Part shown: piece by piece, positions 34,316-43,179 of the stretch
Numbering within the stretch: position 1 is the first letter of the stretch
How the letters are laid out: each line of letters starts with the position of its first letter
DNA from: Malus domestica
Taxonomy: Eukaryota; Streptophyta; Magnoliopsida; Rosales; Rosaceae
Reading direction: 5' to 3'
Length of the DNA stretch: 64,000 bases
Assembly (NCBI RefSeq): GCF_042453785.1
Contig: NC_091662.1
Location: 873,001 to 937,000, forward strand
The notes under the pieces: generated by a model
Databases searched by the model: none
Seen by the model: the letters and a program-made list of their open reading frames with translations, nothing else
Told to the model about the DNA's origin: nothing
Program-made: the position numbers and the translations under genes

Positions 34316-34952
34316 TGTCACATCCCGGCCCGGGGTCCACCACATCCCAAGCCCGCTCTACCGCCGTAGCACAATATTGTCCGCTTTGGGCCCCGACTAC
34401 GCTCTCACGATTTTGTTTCTGGGAACTCACACGAGAACTTCCCAGTGGGTCACCCATCATGGGAATGATCTCGCACGCTACTCGCTTTAACTTCGGAAAC
34501 CCGAAGTCAGTGAGCTCCTAAAAAGTCGTGTCACATCCCGGCCCGGGGTCCACCACATCCCAAGCCCGCTCTACCGCCGTAGCACGATATTGTCCGTTTT
34601 GGGCCCCGACTACGCTCTCACGGTTTTGTTTCTGGGAACTCACACGAGAACTTCCCAGTGGGTCACCCATCATGGGAATGATCTCGCACGCTACTCGCTT
34701 AACTTCGGAAACCCGAAGTCAGTGAGCTCCTAAAAAGTCGTGTCACATCCCGGCCCGGGGTCCACCACATCCCAAGCCCGCTCTACCGCCGTAGCACGAT
34801 ATTGTCCATTTTGGGCCCCGACTACGCTCTCACGGTTTTGTTTCTGGGAACTCACACGAGAACTTCCCAGTGAGTCACCCATCATGGGAATGATCTCGCA
34901 CGCTACTCGCTTAACTTCGGAAACCCGAAGTCAGTGAGCTCCTAAAAAGTCT
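34316..34952 (-). repeat. Three tandem 212-213-bp 5S-bearing LTR units
   Basis: Units 34316..34528, 34529..34740 and 34741..34952 each run from TGTCACATCCCGGCCCGGGG to GAGCTCCTAAAAAGTCG with only a few differences. Unit 1 has one extra T in the 5S A-box-like region and AATATTGTCCG; unit 3 has AGTGAGTC. Each unit keeps the LTR terminus and the 5S-like internal promoter. Confidence 0.95.
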
Positions 34953-35410
34953 CGTGCTAGGTAGAGATAAGAATATACATATAAGGCTTACATGATCCAT
35001 TCCCTGGGCGATGTGAGATGTTACAATCCACCCCCCTTAGGGCCCGACGTCCTCGTTGGCACACTTCCGGCCAGAGATGACACACTTCTGGCCAGAGATT
35101 GGCTATGATACCAAATTGTCCATCCCGACCCAGGCCCCCACCACATCCCAGGCTCAACTCCACCGTAGCACGGTATTGTCCGCTTTGGGCCCCGACCACG
35201 CCCTCACAATTTTGTTTCTGAGAACTCAAACGAGAACTTCACAGTGGGTCACCCATCATGAGAATGCTCTCGCACACTACTCGCTTAACTTCGGAGTTCC
35301 GATGGAACCTGAAGCCAGTGAGCTCCCAAAAGGCTTCGTGCTAGGAAGAGATGAGAATATACATATAAGGCTTACAAGATTCATTCCCCTGGACGATGTG
35401 GGATGTTACA
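34316..35410 (-). mobile_element. Cassandra-type TRIM retrotransposon with expanded 3' LTR
   Basis: Read on the minus strand: 5' LTR 35117..35410 (TGTAACATCCCACATCG to GGGATGGACA), PBS-like TGGTATCATAGCC at 35101..35113, a 91-bp interior, a purine tract TAAGGGGGGTGGAT, then the 3' LTR 34316..35025 ending GGGATGTGACA. Both LTRs hold a 5S rRNA-like promoter segment with CCGAAGTTAAGC and ATGGGTGACCCACTGGGAAG, the hallmark of Cassandra. The interior is non-coding. The flanks GTCTG (34311..34315) and GCTTG (35411..35415) look like a decayed TSD. Confidence 0.88.
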
Positions 35411-35579
35411 GCTTGATCATACTTTCACACTTAATATTTCATCTCTAAACTCTAACGGTGATGATAAATAACTTATCAAATAAATAACTTGAAAGACAGA
35501 TGGCTAAATTGAAGGTTTGAGCTTTTTCCCGAGTATTTAATTTCCGCACTCCATTTTTCTCCTCTGCATTTCTCTAGTT

Positions 35580-35818
35580 TAGTGTCTGCAGGAAGTGCCT
35601 TCCGATGGTTCAGAAAGCACTTTCTAAGAGTCAATTACTTTAGGAAGTACTTCCCGATACTACATAAAGCATTTCCAAATATGCACTTTCAGTTGCTTCT
35701 TTAAGCACTTGTAGTTTAATAAAAAATTCAATGTGTCTAGGATAAAAGTACTTGTAGCAGAAGCGCTTGTAAACAAAAAATGCTTGCTCGAGAAGCAATC
35801 CGAAAGGAGCCCTTTATC
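35580..35818. repeat. Possible hAT-like MITE related to the one at 12857
   Basis: Contains GGAAGTGCCTTCCGATGG, AAGCACTTGTAG and ends AGAAGCAATCCGAAAGGAGC. The palindrome-rich 'AAGCACTT/AAGCGCTT' wording is shared with 12857..13085. Boundaries and TSD are not resolved. Confidence 0.35.
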
Positions 35819-35898
35819 ACACAAACAAATGACTCCTTTAGCAGAAAACAAGATTGCGGAAAACATTTCCCATTAATTTTGGTCTGCTTTGTTTAGGT

Positions 35899-36057
35899 AT
35901 GGATGTTGTGACGACCAAAGCTGCCATACCGACCTACAGGCCTTTGGAGAACATACACCAATTCAACGATTTCGCCGAGTTTTTGGGTGACGGGAGAGCT
36001 GGGAATGCTCGAGCTCTGTGGAACAAGCCTCTCAAAACCGTTTATATCAGCGGTTGA
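35899..36057 (+). pseudogene. Short unidentified ORF (52 aa), possible gene fragment
   Basis: MDVVTTKAAIPTYRPLENIH through WNKPLKTVYISG. It is preceded by TTTGTTTAG, which resembles a splice acceptor, and followed by GAG|GTGAGC, which resembles a donor. The composition is protein-like, unlike the surrounding AT-rich DNA. I do not recognise the family and find no neighbouring exon. It could be a captured or relic exon. Confidence 0.25.
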
Positions 36058-36559
36058 GGTGAGCTCAAGGTGGCAAAGCCTTCCCTTTCTCCTAGTCTCC
36101 CTTGATCATTTTACGTACATTGCATTTGCATATAATTTATATAACTGTTCATATTGTTCAGTTCACATATTCAATATTTTTGTTAAGAGCCTTTTGAAGT
36201 TATAATTGTACGTAAACCTTGTTTCTGCAAAGATTTTGTAATGAGAACGTACTGCTGCTTAAGTTGTGCTTCATGTGTTTCGGTGAGAGCCTTCTAACAT
36301 TATGGAAGCCTCCCTTTCTTGTCTTAGATAGGAGGGAAACTTACCTACTACAATGAGGTGATAGTGGCAGTATTGAAGCCTATCAGGCCTTGTCGTGTGT
36401 TTTAACATTTTCACTGTGACGATGCGTGATTGGCCTAAGATACCACCGCATCCTACCTAGTTAGGCAACATAGCATAATGAACATTACTAATAAGAACAA
36501 AGAAGCATCGGTCTATGTTATAGTTTGAAGATACCTTAGATGCTATTGTTTACACCAAC

Positions 36560-36958
36560 TTCATATTGGTTAGTTGTAGAGTTATGATATCCACATATCA
36601 TTTTTACCTCCCGCACATTCTTCTCAATTTTTTGTTGTCGGCTTGAGTGAAATGAAAAAGATTAAATGACATAAATTAATAAGGGATATGTAAGAAGTAA
36701 TTGGATTGAGCAACGCCAATGGTATGTATGAAATGTATGTACGTATGCATGAAATGCATCTACATACAAAAACATTACTTCCCAATTGGGTAGTGATGTT
36801 CGCACTTCCGTTTTCTCTTTTTGCAAATGCTGGAAATATCGGACTTGGAATTGGATCTGTTTTTGGGCCTCAACCCGGTCCATTGCAGCAAATAGAAAAG
36901 GAGACTTCATGTAAGTTGGGCTTGGCCCTTCAAGTATAAGGAATCAGTTCGTCAATTG

Positions 36959-37001
<43 letters not shown>

Positions 37002-37654
37002 GAAAAAACAAAAGAAGGTGAAAAAGAAACAAGTGATGTTTATGAAGGTAGGTGAATTGGGAGGAGGATTCTCTCGGTGGACCCATCTCAAACTTCTACG
37101 AACTTCTTCCACTGAATGGAAAGGACACCTTGGGCCCCGCAGTAGGAAGGCCCATTGGAAAACGACGAATATGTAGCCCTTCTCTCTTTCGGCCCAATAG
37201 GGCGCAAGCAAATACGGAGGGTGGGAACCACGAGCAGCCGCACGTGAAGGGGACCTGCAGCGACTTCAGCCGCTAGCGCCAAATTCAATCTGACGACCGA
37301 TCATCTACCACTGTTGTTTCCCCTCCTGCAGGTGGTCCCCACCACCTCCCTTCTGCTGCTGTACGAACAGGGTTCTCAGACTGTGCGGCGGGTATTCCCA
37401 GGTGGTCCATAAAACGTAGGGACGACATGTGTGCTCGTACGGGTTTGAGGTCACTGTGCGTAGGGTAAGGACTAACTGACGACCCTCTTGAGGAGGACGT
37501 CCGAAAAGCGAAGGTCATCGCTTGGGGAGTGTGGTAAACCGTCCCTCCCGTGTAATCAGTGTCGTTACATACACCAATCAAATCTAACGACTTCCCCGAC
37601 ATCTGTCAACCATAGCCACATTTGCACGCTCTTTGAATTTTGATTTATTATAGG
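36560..37654. repeat. Duplicated block B, copy 1
   Basis: About 1.1 kb, paralogous and in the same orientation as 39154..40188. Shared stretches include the start TTGTAGAG, ACATTACTTCCCAATTGGGT, GTGGACCCATCTCAAACTTC, GGCCCAATAGGGCG and the end CCACATTTGCACGCTC. This copy has a 40-base A run (36961..37000) and an extra segment around 36805..36885. No coding function is recognised. Confidence 0.85.
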
Positions 37655-37895
37655 GATTTTTTTAGAGAACTTCAACAAACAGTTTATTTTAACGAAAAAT
37701 TATATTTTTACATTAAAAAATCAATCTTATTACTATTTATTTTACCCTTTTTTTTTGTTATTATTGTTAAAATTTAAAGCTTTCAAGCATTTTTTCATTA
37801 ATTTTCCTAATTTTTTAACGAAGATTAAAATTTAAAATAAATGTGGTGTTAGATTACATATTTATTATAATCCCTTGATGTGTCCTTAATTTTAA

Positions 37896-38049
37896 AGGAA
37901 AACTAATGAAAAGGGCTTGAAAACTTTGAGTTTTAATGATAAGGACAAAATAAAGGGTAAAGTGACTAGTACCATGATTGACTTTTTAGTGTAAAAATGT
38001 GGTTTTTCGTTAAAGTGAACAGTAACGGGAGCTTTTCGTTAAAGTTCCC
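37896..38049 (+). mobile_element. MULE-type MITE, copy 3 of 3
   Basis: 154 bp with the same termini as 3797..3950. TSD TAATTTTAA at 37887..37895 and 38050..38058. Confidence 0.8.
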
Positions 38050-38218
38050 TAATTTTAAATAATCAATGTGCATTTTATCTAGTGTCTTCCATTAAATATT
38101 TAAATTTATTAATAAACAAATTTTTATTTATTTTTTGACCAAAAAAAGTTTTTTTTTTTTAATTTATTAATTTTATTTAACATTCTTCAAACTTGAAAGA
38201 CTCAATTAATGTACCTAA

Positions 38219-39007
38219 GGTCTCGTTTGGCAGCTGGGACTGTACTGACTATTTCTGTCGGATATGATAAATAACCACCGGACAGTACTGATTAAATTAG
38301 TCAGACATTTGATGCAGTATCGGACTAAGTTTTCCACTGCAATTTTAGTCAAGAACCTCTCTGCAAATACACCATGTTTCTTTGCAAGACCCAGTTGCAG
38401 AAGAAGCCCAGAAACATATTAACTAAACAAAAATCCACAAACTACCAGAATAATCGATTCCTGTTCGTCGGAAAAACAAGAACAGAGGGAAGGCCAATGG
38501 TTGGGCGCACAATTGGTGAATATATATATTTTTTTCTTATCTCCTCTTTGCTGCAGATTCAGATGGGGTATTTGTAACATATAGAATTCCAATAAATACA
38601 ACCCCACGATTGGTGAATTAGTGCTGCTATTTTGGGTCAATGGTGATTTGGCCAACGGTGAAGAACAGAGGGAGGCGGAAGAACAAAGGGAGCGGCAGAA
38701 CCTGGGAAGACGAAGAAAAATGAAAAGACGAAGTGGGATTCAAACGAAGAAGAAAGAACTTGAGAAGACGAACCTGGGATTCAAGAGAGCAAGAGTGAGT
38801 CTGAAGAGGAATGAGAAAGCGACAAATTTCAGCCTGACTAAATTGTACCGTGGTTTTGGACGGTATAAGCAAGCGGGTAAAGACAGGATAAAAAAGGTGG
38901 GCCTAGGTTATTTAATCCGGTGGCTATTTAATCCAAACAGACACCAAACATCGTATTTCGTATTATTAGTACTATCCGGTATCTTATATGGTGTGCCAAA
39001 TAGGGCA
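38219..39007. mobile_element. Tourist/PIF-Harbinger-like non-autonomous element
   Basis: The left end GGTCTCGTTTGGCA and right end TGCCAAATAGGGCA are inverted, and the trinucleotide TAA flanks both sides (38216..38218, 39008..39010), as for PIF/Harbinger. The interior has a purine-rich open stretch (Lys/Arg/Glu-rich when translated) with no transposase motif. The class is tentative. Confidence 0.5.
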
Positions 39008-39160
39008 TAAATGTTAGTACCAAAATGTATTATATTGAACTAATGTATTTAAATGTTAATACCGAAATGTATGTATTGAATTATATGCACCGAAATGTAT
39101 TATATTAAATTAATGTACCTAAATGTGGGTACTGAAATGTATGCACCGAAATGTATTCAT
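39008..39160. repeat. Degenerate ACCGAAATGTAT minisatellite
   Basis: About five imperfect units built on TACCGAAATGTATTATATT / TGCACCGAAATGTAT, between the Harbinger-like element and block B copy 2. Confidence 0.65.
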
Positions 39161-40188
39161 ACTGGTTGGTTGTAGAGCTGTAATATCTACATATCCTTTT
39201 TACCTCCCACACATTCCCCTCGATTTTCCGCTGTCGAATTGAGTGAAATGAAAAAGATTAAATAACATAAATTAATAAGGAGTGCGTAAGAAGTAACTGG
39301 ATAGCGCAATGCCAATTGTATGTATGAAATGTATGTACGTATCCACGGAATGCATCTACATACAAAAACATTACTTCCCAATTGGGTAGTGATGTTCGCA
39401 CTTCTGTTTCAGCAAATAGAAAAGGAGGCTTCATGTAAGTTGGGCTTGGCCCTTCAAGGATAAGTAATCAGTTCGTCAGTCGGCAAAATAATTTAGAAAA
39501 AAAATATAAATAAAAAGTGAAAAAAGAAAAGAGTGAGGTTTATGAAGGTAGATGAATTGGTCGGACAAGATCCGAAGACAAACAAACGTACGGTCTGGAT
39601 TGGGTGGACCCATCTCAAACTTCTACGAACTTCTTCTGTCTCAATGGAAAGGACACCTTGGGCCCCGTAGTCGCAAGGCCCAAGGGAAATCTACGAACGA
39701 CGAAGATGTAGCCCTTCTCTCTTTCGGCCCAATAGGGCGCACGCAAATAGGGAAGGTGGGGACCACGAACAGCCGCGCGTGAAGGAGTCCTGCAGTGACT
39801 TCAGCCGCTAGCACCAAATTCAATCTTACGGCCGATTAGCTATCACTCCTGTGTCCCTCCTGCAGGTGGTCCCCACCACTTCCCTTCTGCTGCTGCTTTT
39901 TTGTACAGCTGTACGAACAGGATTCTCCGACGATGGGGCGTGTATTCCCAGGTGGTCCATGAAACCTAGGGACGACACGTGTGCTCGTACGGGTTTGAGG
40001 TCAGTGGACAGGGTAAGGACCAACCGACGAACCTCTGACGAGGACGTCCGAAAGCGAACGTCATTGATTGGGGAGTTTGGTAAACTGTCCCTCCCGTGTA
40101 ATCAGAGACCGATCAAATCTAACGACTTCCCCCACATCTGTCAACCATACCCACATTTGCACGCTCCTTGATTTTTTATTTATTATAT
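39154..40188. repeat. Duplicated block B, copy 2
   Basis: Same-orientation paralog of 36560..37654 with small indels; it lacks the long A run and the 36805..36885 segment. Contains GACCTCAAACCCGTACGAGC-type sequence in inverted form (TCGTACGGGTTTGAGGTCA), also present in copy 1. Confidence 0.85.
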
Positions 40189-40365
40189 TATCCTCTTCTT
40201 AAATCTTGTTTCCAGACTAGAAAAATTTAAGTAGGACAACTTAAACCAGTTTAACAGTTAAGCACTCTCACGAAACAATAAAGTTCTACCGCATTCGGAT
40301 ATCATCCGGCTTCGTACAGGGTGCAACCTTTAAACCACCCATCTCACTTCTTTTCAGTGTGATCT

Positions 40366-40480
40366 TATCAGCGGTCTGATCATACTTTTATATTTAATAT
40401 TTTATCTCTAAAGTCTAACGGTGGTGATAAATAACTTATCAAATAAATAACTTGAAAGACCGATGGCTAAATTGAGGGTG
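40366..40480. repeat. Paralog of the Cassandra right flank (empty insertion site)
   Basis: From GTCTGATCATACTTTTATAT to GATGGCTAAATTGAGG it matches 35411..35520. Just left of it, ATCAGCGGTCTG matches the sequence left of the Cassandra element (ATCAGCAGTCTG). It therefore represents the same repeat without the insertion. Confidence 0.75.
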
Positions 40481-42074
40481 CATAATCGTTGCATGTATTT
40501 TACGACTAATGATGATGAATCTCGCTAATTATTGCATAAAAAAGTGTCTTCATAATCTTAAATTTATGATCACATGTTCCATCTTTACTAAATAATTAGA
40601 CATTAGTTACCCTACACAATAGTTACGTCATTGTGATATTTTATGAATGTGTTCGATGTGCTCATCACGTTTTTTCACAATAAATTAGACTCGTATTAGT
40701 GCCTAATCACTATCCATTAAGTAATTATGCCTACATTCATACGGTTCAAAAAATCCTTACCAAGATCAACCTAATTGGGTTGAAATCCACTCACCACCTA
40801 TGTGGGTAAATCATATAAATATGAGTTTAATTCGGTCCGAAATTATTAACATCTTGAAAAACATATACTTGCGTCGAGTCAAACACGTAATCTCGAGTAT
40901 AGACATAATTGACATAATTGCCCCACCACAATCTTATCGTTTGAGTTCACACGAATTACTCTAATATATAAGCTAAACCATGAACTCATCATGTGAATTT
41001 ATTAAATAGATTGGCAGATATTGGATATATTTTTCAGTGTGTCTAAAGTACAAAGTAAAACATCACATGTTATTATATAATTAGTTGGATGTTTGAAAAA
41101 AAAAAACTTTCCTCTAATTATGTAATGACATGTAATGTTATGACTCGTATTCCGAATACAGTCAGAAATCTATCCAAGATATTGCCATAAGATTTGTTGT
41201 GATTGAATATTTCATTGAGTGACATCTTGGTATTTTGTCTTGACCTTAAAAACTTCCATTTGTCAAGCGTATCTCAAGCATTAAAGCACAAGAAAAGAAA
41301 AGTTGCTCCTTCCCTTCCATACTTTCCTTTTACTTTCTTGTCGACCAACTTCTTCATTTTTATGTCTTTTTAAAACATATATTGTTGAAAATATTAAACA
41401 TCTCGAATCAGAAAATTAACAAAATTAAATATGATGAGCGTGGTTTATTTCTCGCTACATCGAGTTTTTAGTGATAAAATTTTCACACTTAAAAATGATA
41501 AGATGCGAGTTGAGGAACAATATCAGTGTAGTTAATAATTAATCGCTAACACATCTTTTAAAAATATAGACAAGTGTAATTTCAATGTCTATATTCCCTC
41601 CACCATACCAACAGCTGGAACTTCTACCAAAGTCATTTAAGAAACTTCTTACACACCTGAAAATTATAAGATTCGAGTTGAGGAACAATATCTATGTAGT
41701 TAGTAATGAATCGCTGCCACATTTTTTTTAATATATAGACACGTATGTTTTCAATGTCTATAGTCCTTCCACCATGCCAACAGCTGCACGTTCTGTCGAA
41801 ATCATATAAGAAACTTCTTGCAACAATACAAAATCTATGTGTTTGTGCGTATATATATGGCTCCAAGAGGTTGGTAATTGTTTAAATATCTTATTTAGAT
41901 ATTATTTTGTTAGGGCAAGGCAAATAGTTTAGTGGAAGAGACAAGAGGGAAAGCCCCAAGGGTTGAAGTAGGAAGCAATCATACCCCACAATACCACCAA
42001 ACGGTCCAAACACTCCAAACCAAAATAAATGAATCAATATATCCTATGTCCATTTCACCACTCTACGTTTTGTT
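40481..42074. other. Intergenic, AT-rich
   Basis: No gene is supported. It contains the 168-bp tandem duplication listed separately. Confidence 0.5.
41492..41826. repeat. Tandem duplication of a 168-bp unit
   Basis: Copy 1 at 41492..41659 and copy 2 at 41660..41826. Each runs from AAAATKATAAGATKCGAGTT through GAGGAACAATATC, AATGTCTATA, CCACCATRCCAACAGCTG to AGAAACTTCTT. They diverge by scattered substitutions, so the duplication is not recent. Confidence 0.85.
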
Positions 42075-42225
42075 TTTGTTTTTTAGCAAACGTTATTGTC
42101 TGCACTAAGGGAGTAAAAGAGCGAGCTAAGCCTCATAATAGGTTAGCAATAATATGGTTCAAATTTACCTTTGGCGAGATTCAAACCTAAGACCTCTCAC
42201 TTACAAGTAAAAGAGAATACCACTA
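42075..42225 (-). mobile_element. tRNA-derived SINE (decayed)
   Basis: On the minus strand AGTGGTATTCTCTTTTAC...GAGAGGTCTTAGGTTTGAAT resembles tRNA A and B boxes (B box GGTTTGAATCTC). It ends in an A-rich tail after GCTAAAAAACAAAAACA. No clear TSD was found. Confidence 0.55.
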
Positions 42226-43179
42226 TAATGAATTGAAAGATTTTATTATTTAACCGAGGTTATTATCTTAGTACACTGACCCAAGTTGGGGCTGAAAATT
42301 TTGATTATGACCGCGAACATTCATTTATTGAGATTTTATTGTAATGCTTCTTTACCTTTCTCACACTACCACTCAACCATTCTATGTTCCTCACTTCTCC
42401 CAGTACTAAAAAATAAATAAATTCAGACAAACGTTATGCAAGACAACTTGATCAACTGGACAGTCACGCTCTCACAATGAAACATACTCTAAATTAGTTG
42501 GCTACAATTCGGCCCGACGCATATGTAACTTTCAATGAAAGCATTCACGCGTAATGTATGGGTGACCTGACCAGTTAATCAGAAGAACCTTTGAACACTT
42601 TTTCATTAGATTAGTTTTTTTTTTTTTTAGGTAAATTGTCATAAGATTAATCGATACATATGCTATAACTTAAGTAGAACAATAACATCGAGTAACTTGT
42701 GCGCGATGATCACAAAAACTTTCGAGTATGTGTCACACGATGAAATATATACTAATAAAAGTGTTAGGTACTTGGTTTTAGATTGTGCCTAGGATGCGCC
42801 TGTGCACCTTTATCCACATTTATGGCTACAGGCTACAGCTACACCTGCTGCAAATCTAGAAGTCTAGAATTCTTATTACAATCATAAATAATCAATCTTT
42901 GTCTTACTATTTCGCCACGTGTCCATCAATCTGGCCGTCCAATTGTCTTCCTCGGTCCTCACGCAACCAAAAGTCGTCTTCTCCGTCACTCTCTGCAGAC
43001 AGTAGGACTCCTCCTTGCTTAATAACACATTCAAGTTTCAAACTTTCAACAAACCCCACCTTCTTTCTTGACTCAAAAGCCGCTTTTGGCTTTTCCAAGC
43101 CTCGCTTTTCCTATATGCACTGAAAAAGCCATAAGCTTTAAGCTCTTCTCTCTGATTTCTCACAATTCAACTCGCAAAA

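Noticed and set aside
34316-35410. Genuine 5S rRNA genes
   Set aside because: Only the internal promoter-like part of 5S is present, embedded in LTRs with PBS and PPT; the rest of the 120-base 5S sequence is missing or altered.
34315-35448. Repeated ORFs starting MSHPGPGSTTSQARS
   Set aside because: They fall entirely in Cassandra LTR units and translate 5S-like non-coding sequence antisense.
38621-39010. 129-residue Lys/Arg/Glu-rich ORF
   Set aside because: Purine-rich interior of a Harbinger-like non-autonomous element; no transposase motif and no homology I recognise.
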